DNA of 64,000 nt from Wuchereria bancrofti (Eukaryota > Nematoda > Chromadorea > Rhabditida > Onchocercidae): contig SSBO01000009.1 in the NCBI GenBank assembly GCA_005281725.1, positions 11,463,843 to 11,527,842 on the forward strand. The letters run 5' to 3'. The first letter of the stretch is position 1; every line of letters begins with the position of its first letter. Below the pieces are notes generated by a model, which did not search any database, was not told where the DNA came from, and saw only the letters and a list, made by a program, of their open reading frames with translations. The position numbers and the translations under genes were made by a program. This document shows positions 15,301 through 27,735 of this stretch, piece by piece.

Positions 15301-18062
15301 TAAATTATGCACCTGCTTTGGCGTTACTCCAAAATATTGCGCATCAAATTTTTTTAAATCTTTTAATTTTCCATGGCGCTTAGGCAAATCGAATACTCCT
15401 GAAAATGAAGCAATTATGCAATGTTGTTTTATATCGGTAACGCAGAAATTGACTGCTGCTGAGCACTTTGTACTCATCAATATTCAGTGCAAATTATGAA
15501 TAGGGAGAAATAAATGTTATAATAATAATAATAATTAAAATATGAAACTACCAGGTGGCCAACGCAAACTATCTTCAGTGACAAGGTCTTCACCAGCTAA
15601 CAGTAAGTCACCGAATTCTTGAACATTTTCACAGCGTGGAAAACGACCAGAAATGCCGGTAATGACAATTTCTTCCTGATCTCGCCAAAACGGCACTTCA
15701 CCCGATGAATTCATACTTCCGTTTGACTGAAATATCAATTCCCAATTATTAGATATGTATGTCATCAAGCATACAAATAATAAAATAGCATTGACATATG
15801 TAGTTTTGATTTCTGATTGCTTTTTTAACAATTTACATAGAAGTTTCTCGTCAATACTGCCTATTTTCTAATCTCGACTTTCAGCTTGTTTTCATTTTTC
15901 AATTCATTTGATGCTGTGCGAAATCGATGATTTGGTTCAAAATTGAAGTTTATAGGAACAAAGACTTCAACCCGAATAATTTAATCATATTTGGCTTTTT
16001 TTATTAATTCATATCCAGATATTTCGGATAGCTTTAAATGTCCACTAGATTTAACAGCTCAGATCGTTAGTCCTGTGCACGACAATGCTCAACACACAAT
16101 GGTGCTACTAGCTGAAATGAATGACCTCATAATTTTAACGATCGAAAAGTTCAAATAAAATTGAAGATTTCTATGGAGACTAAAAACCATGACATAATAA
16201 AGTAGGAATGTGAGGAGGTGTAAAATGATAGATAGTCCTCTTCTTTCTTCCTTTTTCAAAAGTATGGAGAAAACACGTTAACTAGGAGATATGATCGGTA
16301 AAGGAAGAGCACAAAGAATGAAACTAAAAGAAGGTAACAAATTGAATGGCGTAAGAAGAACAAAAAAGACTAATGTCAACATGAAAAAATTGACCGGAGA
16401 AGGTTGAACAGCGCATCATTTCCCTCCCTCATCCGGCGAATAGAGCTGAGAGACGGGAGCCAAATGTAATATATATGATGGTGATTCCGATGGTTCTATC
16501 AGATAACAATCTTTTAAAGAATGATCAACTTCTGTATTTCCACTTCCAAATATTTCCAAATTATCACTTTTCAGTTCAGATCACAGTCTAAGCTGACTTG
16601 ATACAACTGTACAAGTTGATTTTTACTTAAAAGTTATATCAAACAGAACTTGAAATATATGAAAGAAGTCTAAAGAAAGATAGGTGAAAAAAAGAAAAAA
16701 TTAATTACTATAAATTAAATCACCAGTCGAAAAAGTGAAGAAAAAGCTGATCAAGCTAATCAAAGGCTAAGTGCACAAGTGAAAACCAATTTTAGTTGTC
16801 CATTTCTAACGGATGAACAAGATTTAAGCAATGAAAGTCACTGGAAGTAAGCATGGTACACTATGTTTTTCATTTCAAATTTGACTACACTGTGTTCTAA
16901 TGCTTCTTATCTACTCCTCATTAGCAGTTCTTATTTGGACACGCTTTTAGTGAATCAAAGTTGTAATATTTTCAAAAGTTTAGACTAGTAAATTGCTTGC
17001 TACACGCCCACCTGAGAATTTTCCCAGGTATACAAAAATTTCCAGAAAAATGGAAGATTGCGTAACATTGGTGATTTATGACGTACCTAAGTTGTAACAC
17101 TCTCAACTTCCGTCTTCATCTCCTCCTTTCCTCCTCTCAACTGTCATAACTCTCCTACCGCAACATCCATCACACCATGGCCTTCCTCCCGACAACTCCT
17201 AAAAACTCGTCCCTTCCCAGGCACCCAGAAACCCAATTTTGGTTTCCAGCTACACTATTTGGAATAAAAGATACAAGGTCATTTTGCATGAGCCTTTCCA
17301 CACCTGTTGAATTTTTTTTACGAACTTTCAACTTCGGAAATTTGAAATCTCATCAGGATGACCCATGGTAACAATTTTGAATTGTAATACATTATTTAAA
17401 TTGGGAAAATTACAGAAATGAAAAAATTACCATAAATAAAAGAGAACAGATTCATGCAATAAATATGCAACTTTTTACCGTTGATTTTACTAAAAGGATA
17501 GATTTCCAAAAATAGGAAATGGAACTGAAAATAACGTTCTTTTTTTCCCGCTTAAAAATGAAGAAACCATTTGGTGTCTTCAAAAAATCCTGAAAGGAGG
17601 GATGTAATTCGCAAATAATTTGTTAGAACGACAAATCATCACTCCGAGATGGTCCCGAAAGGACATTATGGATGCATCGTGTTTCAACAGTGTATTTCAA
17701 CTAGGACTAAAACTGGTTGCTGATACAAAAAAGGAAGGTGGAAAATGAAACGAACCGATTCTTATTACAAACAGTCATTGGTACAAGAGGAGCAACCTTG
17801 GTAACATCGTTGCTGCAAATTTTAGAAACGGTTCACTGTTGATTCTTATCTCCTGCAGATATATGTGACTCTTGATCAAAGAGCCCTATGTCCCCCACCT
17901 CTTTCTCATTTCAAAACTCTTGTTGTTGCTCTCACCCTCCCCTTCCTCTCCCCTCCCTAATTGTACGCAGAAATCTGTTGACCCATAAATAGGGAAATCA
18001 TTTTAGAAGGGGTTCGCAAATCACCATGACCATATATCTATCTATACAACACATGTATACAG

Positions 18063-18093
<31 letters not shown>

Positions 18094-18249
18094 CAGTATC
18101 ACACAGTCAGCAAGAGTGATGCTCGTCTCCCTTAATATTAAGTAGTATCAAGTATCAAGTACAGAGTGATATGTTCATAAGTAGCAGTAGCAGTAGCAGC
18201 AGCAGTAGTAGTAGTAGTAGTAGTAGTAGTAATAGTGGTAGTAGTAGTG

Positions 18250-18287
<38 letters not shown>

Positions 18288-20247
18288 CATCGTCACCTTT
18301 CCAGGCATTTCTAGACCACACTACTAAAACCGTGGTTAGATGTGGCATCTGGGATGCTTCCAATTTTGAGTCGAAGAAAAGAAATCAGTTTGGAAGGACT
18401 TGGGCAAAATAGACTAATGCGGACGAGAAAGAAAGTGGAATAAGTCGTCTGAAGTAATCATGAAAGAAATCGGTTTCTAAATGTATAGAACAAGAGAAAA
18501 TTTAATTGATAAAGCCGACCGACGTACTGCTGTCATTTCAGTTTACCGAACACGGCTACCGAATTTGACAAAAGTTGTCATCAGTCACTATCAGTGTCTC
18601 ATTATGAAGTCGTCAACATTATTATTATTATGAATTATGACAAACACATCAGTGGACTCTATCGTTAACATACGATTATCATCAGCATTCCGATTATAAT
18701 CATTGTTGCTTTATCTCTTACTAACACATCTTTGGTAATTTTTGTCTAAACTGTTGCCATTTAACAAATATTGCTTTCATGCGGTAAAATAAAAGGAACT
18801 TCGGTCGGTATTAGTACAGTTTTTAAATTGTAATTTGAATCAAAAATTACCATCCTTCATTAAAATGACAAAATTTACTGCCATTTTTTACTAATTTTGA
18901 CAATACTAAATTAAAAAAAGACGAGAACGTGTTCGAGGAGTCGATTATTTGAGCAATTTCGAAAATGAATACATTTCAATCTCATTTCACCTCCGATCTG
19001 CATGCATACTTATACACTTCAACGCACTCATTTGCCACTGATCTGGAACAAAGATACAACTCTCACTCCACCTCTCAGTCCAACAGTGCGCGACAAATTC
19101 CTGATACAGATAAAAGTCATTTGTTACTGACATCAAAATATGCAATGAAAGTGCGGTGTCCAAAGACAATAGAAGAGAGGCGAAATAATGTAAAGATGAA
19201 TTTTGCATAACTTATTAAAGTCGAACGGTATCACTTCCGAAATGGGAAATTGAAAAATTGCCATTTCCCATCCGACAAAGAACAGTAGTTATCAAAGTAC
19301 ATATCACAAACGTGAATTTGAAAACAGGAATTTAAAAGGAATCAGAATCTGGAAGGAACATTGAACATTGAAAAAATGGGAATTGATGATTAGAGTAGAA
19401 GTAGTTTGAAAAAGGTGCGAGAATTACAATTTCGAACAGAGTAAGAAGGCGGGAGGCAGACGAAGTAGACAGAGTTGTTGGTGAAGACATAATCATCCAG
19501 TAATGTGATGCATAATAGACAGCAGATTTTTGGATAAATCTAAGGAAATTATAGTTTCATTTAAGATTTGAAAACTTTTAAAATATTAAAAATAATTCTT
19601 GAAAACTTTATTTCATTCAAGTCTTTGCAATTGGCTGCCAGTTAAAAATGTAACTGAGGGAATTAGAACTGAACAGTATATAATGGTTTAGGTTTAGGTG
19701 ATGGAAAAAGACATCTATTGTAACAAGACTTCCGGATAGTAATATTGATAAAGAAGCAATTGACAGTATTAAGCTATGCAAAATGGCTAAGATTTTAGAA
19801 AACTGTTCAAAGAAATCGTAAGTGAGCGAAAAATCCTTGCATAGTTCTCAAGTAAACGTATGTGAAATTTCTTTTTTAGCCGTGAGAACTCTAATCAGTC
19901 AGTTGCATCTATCAAGTACCTTGCTCCGAAATGCGCATATTGATAAAAACGTTTTTGAATTATTTTATGAAAAATTTGATAACATACATTGATAGCAGCT
20001 GTTCGCAAGATTTTATGAAGATAACTGTAAAAAGACAATTTGATTCAGAAGAAAAACTTAGTACCTGTGAGTCGGAAAGTTCTTCGGAAACACGTTCCCA
20101 ACCACCAGATAACTGATCCGATTGATTGCTTGATTTCTCCGTGGTATTGCTACTGTTAGCACTACCGTTGTTTGTCACATTGTTATTGTGACCGTTTTGA
20201 GTGGTGCTATTGTTATTGTTGCTGCTAATGCTATTAGTCTTTTCCAT
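304..20247 (-). CDS. fasn-1: Animal type I fatty acid synthase, 3' end beyond window (partial)
   Basis: Cytosolic multidomain enzyme that builds long-chain fatty acids from malonyl-CoA. Exons, in transcription order: 20247-20065, 15726-15552, 15398-15313, 15143-15077, 12949-12776, 12397-12197, 11950-11829, 11687-11518, 11452-11275, 11158-10750, 10653-10463, 10177-9981, 9469-9283, 8992-8663, 8452-8225, 5858-5687, 5496-5268, 4896-4706, 4566-4401, 4046-3868, 3732-3569, 3395-3115, 2659-2428, 2348-2121, 1717-1459, 1142-919, 540-304; phases agree throughout (5,460 nt). [15 protein letters not shown], active Cys in VDTACSSS, His in [11 protein letters not shown] and [20 protein letters not shown], nucleophile in GHSTGE, His in [18 protein letters not shown] and GYEYGQAF. 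Then the non-catalytic methyltransferase-like/structural region and the ER start ([44 protein letters not shown]). KR, ACP and TE lie beyond position 1. The junction 3868/3732 is the least certain (3740 is an alternative acceptor). The start is the first ATG of an Asn/Ser-rich 61-codon exon and could be wrong. Confidence 0.93.
4085..4273 (-). other. Exon-like open segment inside a fatty acid synthase intron
   Basis: In the 354-bp intron between exons 4566-4401 and 4046-3868, the minus strand holds a TTTTTCTAG acceptor (4274) and a CTG/GTATC donor (4084) bounding 189 nt (63 codons). One frame is open and reads like protein ([20 protein letters not shown]). In the frame forced by the upstream exon it hits TAA after four codons. 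The flanking exons align with animal fatty acid synthase without it. It could be a poison cassette, a relic exon or chance. Confidence 0.3.
6023..7793. repeat. Copy 1 of a 1,770-bp direct duplication inside the fatty acid synthase gene
   Basis: The segment is repeated at 7795-9564 with an offset of 1,771; every part I compared is identical, including long homopolymers and the ATT/TAG microsatellite. It carries copies of three fatty acid synthase exons (minus strand 7698-7512, 7221-6892, 6681-6454: MAT C-terminus to DH start). I used the other copy in the gene model; the two are interchangeable for splicing into the exon at 5858. Confidence 0.97.
6163..6293. repeat. ATT/TAG microsatellite tract
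   Basis: Imperfect (TTA)n, then TAG/AGT triplets, then (TTA)n again. It lies in the intron before the DH exon and recurs at 7934-8064 as part of the duplication. Confidence 0.85.
7794..7794. other. Single ambiguous base (N) at the duplication join
   Basis: The only non-ACGT character I saw. It lies exactly between the two copies, in place of one T of a T-run (ten T in copy 1, nine T plus N here). This looks like a scaffold join rather than a sequenced base. Confidence 0.98.
7795..9564. repeat. Copy 2 of the 1,770-bp direct duplication
   Basis: Starts in the T-run just after the single N at 7794 and ends with the same bases that precede the N (ATCTGTCA). It contains the exons 9469-9283, 8992-8663 and 8452-8225 used in the fatty acid synthase model. 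Identity with no drift and an N at the join point to an unmerged contig overlap. Confidence 0.97.
9698..9739. repeat. Perfect inverted repeat, 19-bp arms, 4-base loop
   Basis: Arms 9698-9716 and 9721-9739 are exact reverse complements around the loop TACC (9717-9720). It sits in the fatty acid synthase intron between the exons 9981 and 9469, about 130 bp from the duplication edge. On either strand the RNA would fold into a stable hairpin with a GACCCGTGAATC core. No terminal repeats or target-site duplication were seen, so it is not called a transposon. Confidence 0.9.
18063..18096. repeat. (CAG)n microsatellite
   Basis: About eight uninterrupted GCA/CAG triplets, then CAACAGCAG. It is intronic in fatty acid synthase (CTG on the transcribed strand). 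Confidence 0.9.
18181..18285. repeat. (AGT)n microsatellite with AGC and GGT interruptions
   Basis: About 100 bp of AGT/AGC triplets with a few TGG interruptions, in the first intron of fatty acid synthase. The reverse strand encodes a poly-Tyr pseudo-ORF, which is not a gene. Confidence 0.92.
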
Positions 20248-21652
20248 GATAGCAAAAGAACAGGAAAAGAAACGGAAAGCAGCAAAGGAATAAGGTAATG
20301 TAAAGCTTAGGATGAAGTTTGCTGCTCCTCAGATCGCTTCAAACTGAAAAAAAAGAAAAAAAAAAAGAAGCATATCAGGAAAAATGGGATCACATATATA
20401 TACAAATCGCTGAGCAAAGTTAACAGAATAAATGATCTTTCTATCTGTCAACAGTAAGTACTATGATACGACGTAGATAAAACTGCATATGTATATCATC
20501 AGGGAATATGTGACGCAGTTACAAAATCATTCATTTCTCCATATAAATCTATAAATGGGGATTCCGGAAAATAAACATTACTAGCTCCAGAATATCGCAT
20601 CTTTCTAATCTATTAAATAGCAGCTTTCATTAACAGAAACAGTCGTAGTTATAGGAATATATAGAAATGCACTGCAGCAACTTGAATCAATTCCAGTAAG
20701 CCCAGAAATCGGTTCCCTTCCGCCTATGACAGTGTCTGATTATGCCTTATGACGTTGAAATATTTCCGATATCTGCTTGTACTTTCTTCTTTTGTTGATA
20801 CCCAGAATGGTATGAATGATCACAATTTTCGATTGTTACCGATGGTTGTCATATAAAGAGAGACAAGGTAGAAAACCAGCTGATAATTAAATTAAACGTA
20901 TAGAAAGAACAAAAGGAACCATCATCACATGTATTATTAACATTACTTCTTAGCATTCATTAATGATGCCTTCTCGTTTCATATCCGTTGGTGAATCTAG
21001 TGACAGGAAGTAAGTACAAACAATTTCAATACGAACTTATGCTACTACTCAGTACGGAACATTTGGTCAGAGATGGACACTTCCCTTCCTTCCTGTGCTG
21101 CATAACTGAGTAGGACAAATCTCTCTTGGACATCAAAAACGAAAAAGGGAGGAAAGTTTGCATCACAGGTGTTCTTTTAATGCCATAAATTGAGTTCTTC
21201 AATCGGTTATTTCGATAAGCAATTAACAGCAAAGAAAGGGTGGAAGAAATTTAGAGGAAACTTGTTTATATAGTGATCGAAAACAGATGCAAGCAGGAAA
21301 AAAAAATGATAGTATCGATTGTTATATAATTTTTGTGTCTCTGAGTACTCAGAACAACGACCGCCTCCACTCCATACTCGAAATGAACACCATCCATCAT
21401 TTTACCTTAGATTCCATTCATTGCCTCCTCCTTATTGTTTGGTTCAGAACAATCATCTTCATCGTTATGTCCGGAATGACCACCTACCTTCACTAGCAGA
21501 GTTGGAGTGACCACTTCCAGCATTTACCCTCAACAGAGTCCTACCTTCAACAGCATCATTATCAATAAGAAGAATTAATCATCTGTCTCCTTACTGTATT
21601 GCCCATATTTATCCACCACTACTATTGTTGAAGCTACTGTTACAATCATGAA

Positions 21653-21847
21653 TTATTGTTATTATTACTATTATTTAATGTTATTATTATTACTTAATAT
21701 TATCATTATTTAACATTATTGTTATTATTATTATTTATTATTATCATTGTTATTATTTATTATTATTACTGTTATTATTATTTATTACTATTACTATTTT
21801 TATTGTTTATTATTATCAATATTATTATTATTATTATTATTATTATT
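21653..21847. repeat. ATT-type microsatellite block
   Basis: Nearly 200 bp of TTA/ATT triplets with C interruptions. It creates a spurious Ile/Leu/Tyr-rich ORF on the plus strand. Confidence 0.9.
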
Positions 21848-23458
21848 TTGCTGTCTAGGTCACTGTGTGTATGCGCTGGTATTTCATTCCGGGTTGGTAG
21901 ATTTTGGGACCTAACAAACTGTCACTTCAACATTGCGGTCACTGAGCTCTTCCTAACCCATCTCTACCCTGTAATCCGAAATGTTTATCCTTCCCTCTCT
22001 CCATTTGTCTCTCCCATATATCTTTTTCTCAACTAGACAACTAATGGAATGACCCCGGACCAACAAATAATTGTTGCATTATTTGGCATTTGAATGTTCT
22101 GATAATAATGGTTAATTAATCTGAACGTTATTGTGACAAAAGAAGAACTTATTGAAACATGATGCTTGACATGACGCGTACAGGCATCAATATTCATTGA
22201 AATTTCAAACAATTCTGGAAAAGTTTCACCAAGATCAGTTACTAAATAAAAATATTCTTCAATTTTCTCACAGTTCGCTAGATTACTGACGTTAGAAATG
22301 CTTGTTGTTAACCTTAAACTATTATTGAAAGAAGAATTGAAGTCGAAAGAATTAAAGAAATAAAAAAGTAATTTTTAAAGACAGTGTGAAGCTATAAAAC
22401 TCTATTCGCTAAAATAGTTTTTGACTTCACAAAAATTTAATGAACATCTAAGAAAAATTTACCTCTGTCATTTATTTTTAAAACAGTTCAAAACTTTTCA
22501 CCAAACGACAGCTAATAATGCAATGAAGTTCCTAAGTGCAGATTTTTGTTTCAATACTTCTAACTTTTGTAAACAAACAGCTAGTAATCACAAGTCTCCG
22601 GCCCTTTTATCGAAGTAAAAAAGTCTTGATTTTAAAGCTAATCTGATTGTTGACATTTTTTTTTTCTCAATTATCTATTTTTCTACCAAACAGAATTGAA
22701 ATAAAGAAGTAGCATACTACAATCGAATCGAATTATAATTTCCATCTTATTTGGTTACGGATAAATGAGGAATGCACTGAATTAGCAAACAATTGTCAGG
22801 TGAACAAAAGGAAGAGAGTGAATTTCGACGGCTGCTCCAATCAAGTGAAAAAGTTCCTTAAAAACAGGCCTTGATTGATATGTAGAGAGCGAGGCAGTTG
22901 AAGAACCTGGAATTTGCTTGCTCAGTCTTTCAAACTTGTGATACCTAAACGTTACAGGGAAGATATGAGGTGGTGGACAAGAACGGTTCGAATTATAAGC
23001 CAAATATCTGAAACGGGTCATCAGTTCTTTGGTACCTGGTACCACCTGTTCTTGGTATTTTATTTAGCGACAATGTGAATATACTAGAAAGCAGTGGTAC
23101 ACAAACCGCGATGGCCACAATAACGGTCAAACCTGTTTGGTTAAGGTGTAACTCTGCATCACGCGTACACTGAACTGAACGTACCGCCCCTTTCCGCTGT
23201 TCTCTATATCTATAAACGAGGTCCAGAGGTACCTCTCATCACTCTCCAATTCCTCATCCCGGGTCAAAAGTATCAGCAGCAACATTACAGCACCTATCTG
23301 TCCACCGATCCATCTAGGTTCATCCATCTATTTATATATCCACCTTCGTCCATCCATCAATCTGTCCTCCAAGCATCCATCTATCCATTTAAATCCCATA
23401 TTAAAATTAGTTATCTATTCCATCATGCTCCATCTTGACAGCTTTTCGTTTGGTGAAT

Positions 23459-23498
<40 letters not shown>

Positions 23499-23499
23499 G
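23459..23499. repeat. (CTA)13 microsatellite
   Basis: Thirteen near-perfect ACT/CTA triplets. The reverse strand would read poly-Ser, which explains a short spurious ORF. Confidence 0.9.
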
Positions 23500-23869
23500 T
23501 TACATGGCCATCGACATTCCGACGAGAAGACAAAATTGATACATAACAGTGACAAAGCCAAGCGAAACCAACGATGACGACACGACATCGATGATGCCGT
23601 CGACAAAGATGACAAGATTGAAGTTTGAGGGAGACGACGAAAAGGGTGTGGCTTGCGATGACAATGAAGCAGAGAGATAGGTCGGTCGGTACAATAGGTA
23701 TGTCGAATGAGAAGGTGTCAGTCGAATCGACGAAATCGGAACTTCTAATCGTTGATTATACGCCATTATCACATGATATCCATTGAAATCTTTATCCTGA
23801 ACTGTCCCCACTGTTGTTTCTCATTGTCAATAGTTTGTCCTTGCACCATTTAAGCACCAATTAAAACCA

Positions 23870-23903
23870 TTTCAATTCAATTCAATTCAATTCAATTCAA
23901 TTC
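23870..23903. repeat. (AATTC)n pentanucleotide tandem repeat
   Basis: Six to seven consecutive TTCAA/AATTC units. Confidence 0.9.
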
Positions 23904-26900
23904 ACATCGATCCATAAGATTTATCTGATGTGAGCGCTTGCTATTCAAATGCTATCACCACATCACAATAATTTTTAATTATGAATTAGATTGCAAGAAA
24001 TGTTTACATTAACGTTTACATTATTTTATTAGAAAAAAGCACTTTATGAACAAGTTTTTTGAAAAATCTGGAAGATTTAAAACTTTCAAAATGTTAAATT
24101 GCGAGTAAGGATGGATGGTAACAGTCGACCATGAGTCAATGTCGCACCTTTGACGTCGATGAAATCTACCTTATATGATGCAAAGTTTTTGTGATTTATT
24201 GATTTTGTACATTATGTCATAATTTCACAATTAATTCAAGCTTGTCTGCTGCGATTCAAATTACCGGTTAAGACATGACGTCGTTTGAGGGTCTAATTGA
24301 ATGTACATCTTATCATAATTGGATATTGTGAAGCTAATATTATTGTTGCCGTGCCGCGACGAGATATTCAGGCTGGATCTGTCGCAAACGGGTAAGCAAC
24401 GAACCAACTGAATGACTATTTGTTACCTGGCATGAGAAAGATATGTGTTTGTGTGCGCCTTCCTGATATCAAAAACCGCGATCGGTACGACCTAATTTTA
24501 TTCCATTTGAAGATTAAAACCGAGAGATGACGGATAGCTGAGTTTCGTTGTGCGAATTATCGATGAACCAATTAACTCAAACGAACCATTTTTAAGAAGG
24601 ACCAGAAAGTCAAGAAAGGACGCAAAGGTTTTTTTTTCTTCGTTTTACGAATTTTGTTGCATTTTTTTTTTTTTAAAAATTATTCAGAGTGTAACTGATT
24701 TCGATTTTGATCGATCTTCTAAAGCTGACCATTAGAATTGCGCATTTCATACTTTTGAGAAGCTATATGTAACCAAAACAATGCATTACATGTAGCAACT
24801 CACTATGCAGCGTAAACTTTTTTTTTTTTGTCAATAAACTACTGATCTACAAAAGAAATAACATTTGTGATTAATGTATTCTGACACTACCATTCCCATT
24901 TTGAAGAAGTGCACATAACGACTGGCCTTCGTCATTTGCAAAAAAAATTCGGAGACACTTCAGTCTCATTCGTTTCATTTCATTTGTCTTCCAGTAGTGG
25001 ATGATTTCTCATCCATAACAGACTATGCTGTGGATTTTGTGTCAAAACATTTGATTTATTATTAATTAATCTCATAAACTCCAGTCGAAAATTATCGCTT
25101 TGAAAAGATGAAAGTGGACAAGTTAACGGTACGACAAATGTTAAGAAGTGACAAACAAGATAGCAATATAATTTTTTCTCTAAGAATTGTGTACAAAGAA
25201 AAAAAATATAAAGATAAGGCAACACATCTTCCTGGAAAACTACTCTGAAGTGGACCTGTCCAAAAGAACAATTGATGAGGATGAAATTTGAAGTTAAACT
25301 AGAGAAAAAGTTAATCTGTTCAAATTTCTTGTAACATAAAAGGAAGTTTAAAACAGTATTTGAAAGAGTTACTAAACTATGCTATACCATTTCATTAATC
25401 CGAAACATGATTGGATTTTCCATAACATGATAATTTCGGTAAGAATAAGGATCGCCGGACAGAAGTGAAAATGTCTTTACCATCAGTAGATTGTTGATTC
25501 GTTTGGCCCTAAAATAGTTTTACTACTTCCTTTCTTCTTTTCAATTCTTTTAACAGCTCTAAAAAGAATGACTTGACCCTTTCGACGGTCATGACATAGT
25601 ATTGTGATCACCTTGGTCAACTTTTGCTATTTGCATATGACAGTTTGTCATGAAACAATCATTAGTGATGTTGCAAAAGTAAACGCTTTCCGGAAATCTT
25701 TCATCCCAAAAAATAATAATTAAAAGAAAATGTTAGAAGTGCGCAAGTTTGATTGATCAAAATGTCATATGTGTGTAGAAGATGAAACTAATATGAAAAT
25801 GAACATAAGGGACGACGCTACTACCTGAACTGAATTTAAAACAGACTGAATTAGGTGTAAATGTAATTACACAATTAAGTGAAGTGCCGTAAATGGCTGG
25901 CAAAGATATTAACTACAATGTGTAGAGGAATTGGAAGTAAGAGAAAAGAAAAGGGAGCAGACAAGAGAGAATTAGTTACGACAGAAAAGAATGCGAGAAG
26001 TTGGTTCAAGGAAATGTTCTTGCACTACTGATCTTGTGAGGTGTCTTTTTATAGCTTGTCATCAAGCACTTTATTTATTACACCTGTCATCGGTCTTTGC
26101 ACGGCAAGTTGCAGTCATCAGCTATTACATTTCATTATCTATTTCAAAAATCTTGCCAGCCATCTTGTTGAGTTGAGCATATGAAATTGTTGAAGCAAAT
26201 TGTAACGTACCGACCGACGATTTTCCCGTTCGACCACTCTCTTTCCTCATTTTACATACATCTCTTTCCATATCTCTTCCTTTCTTCTTGAGAAGACAGG
26301 AAATTTTTATCTGACAGTACTATCTTCTAAACGTAGCAATACCTATTGCCAATTTTTGTCCCACAAAATATCAGCTGTAGGCTGAAGTGGCAAGACAAGA
26401 AACGTAAGTAAAAGGGAGCACGAATACATAATTCCACACTTTTTACATTATTCTAAACTTCAACACCTCTAATTTGGCATTTTCCTTCAAATGCTCTCTA
26501 CCATCTATTCTCTGCAAACATCTTTTAATGCCGTTTTTAACCTGAAGACACTATATTCCAGCACTACAGTGAACCCTATTTTTTGTAATTTCCGCTCAGT
26601 GATCAAAAAAATCCTTCTGACCCATTCCACATATCCCCAGTCTTTACGCATACCCATGGGAATGAATCAAAAAAAGTGGAGCGTAAACTTGCAACACCAA
26701 CACGACAAATCCTTCTGTATTCCCATATTCTCTTTCCTTTTGTATTGTATCTCTTTTTCCATGTTGGATAGTATCAGACCAATGTACATGGCATCAAAAT
26801 CCAAATTACTTCAGCTCTGGACACAAGGAAATCCTGTCCACCAGAAATCAAGACATTTTCCCAGATTGCTGTGTTCATGAGACTTGACCATACTTTCATA

Positions 26901-27735
26901 GTTCACCTCATCTCAAAATCTTCCCAGTTTACTAAAAATGGCTGCTATTTCCCAACTTTGACATCGAATTCGTTTTTCATAGCATTCATAACAACATTGA
27001 AATCTGTAACTTTAATTTGTAACTATTCTCCTTTACAAAAATGAGAAGAAAGAATTTCTTAATATTCATCACCGAATATTCGGTAATGTATAATACAAAG
27101 CACTAAGATTCTCTTCCCACTCGCTTCCCAAAATATCACTGAAAGCCCACCAGTCCTTCGACAAGTTAAAGCCCATATTTACAGTCATTATTTGATACGA
27201 GCACACTACAATAAAAAAACTTGGAAGCTTAAGTAGCTTCAGAATTTTGAATATTTCAGTACAGAAAAAGTATGCTCAAAAACATATCTTCAACAGAAAT
27301 CAAATGATGACAAACTGAAAATGACATTTACGAGGAAGTATATACACAGTAAAAGATTTTTTGATATATATATATAAGCCAGATGAAGAACTATTTCAGA
27401 TACAAAGAAAAAAATATGAAGTCAGGAAAAGCAAACATTAATGGGAAAGAATCTGTGAAATCATCAATACAGTTCGAATCAAATAACCGGTTTTACAAAA
27501 GTTGAAATTCCTAAACTTATCAAAAGTACAAATAATTTCAGAAAAAAACAATGGGAAATCACTTTATTGAAAGAAAGAATTAAGATTCGTATCAGTGTTA
27601 AAGAAAAGCATTTGGTCCTTGGAAAATCATAAATATTTTGAAACAGAAAATGGAGTGGACACCAAGATAATCAACGCCAGCTTTTACATCAGTCAATTTT
27701 ATCTTAACTACATGCTATCACAACCCATTTCCCAA

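Larger units (their letters stand above)
15727..20064. other. Long first intron of fatty acid synthase
   Basis: This 4,338-bp intron separates the Asn/Ser-rich first exon from the KS domain start. It contains triplet microsatellites and no coding exon I could support; short ORFs in it lack domain signals and conserved splice context. Its size is unusual for this gene, whose other introns are mostly a few hundred bp (the next largest, 12950-15076, is about 2.1 kb). It may hold promoter or enhancer sequence. Confidence 0.6.
20248..27735. other. Intergenic spacer between fatty acid synthase 5' end and slx-1 3' end
   Basis: About 7.5 kb with no coding region I can support. It should hold the fatty acid synthase promoter near 20.3 kb and slx-1 3' sequence near 27.7 kb. 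It contains several microsatellites and A/T homopolymers. The longest ORF (26491-26880, 129 codons, plus) has no recognisable domain and no exon-type context. Some stretches (23.1-23.7 kb) are richer in G+C than the surroundings. Confidence 0.7.

Noticed and set aside
18175..18363. Poly-Tyr ORF on the minus strand
   Set aside because: Produced by the AGT/AGC microsatellite.
21719..22036. Ile/Leu/Tyr-rich ORF resembling a membrane protein
   Set aside because: Produced by the ATT microsatellite.
23415..23615. Poly-Ser ORF
   Set aside because: Produced by the (CTA)n repeat.
26491..26880. 129-codon plus-strand ORF in the large spacer
   Set aside because: No domain, no splice context, low-complexity C/T-rich DNA on the sense strand; likely chance.
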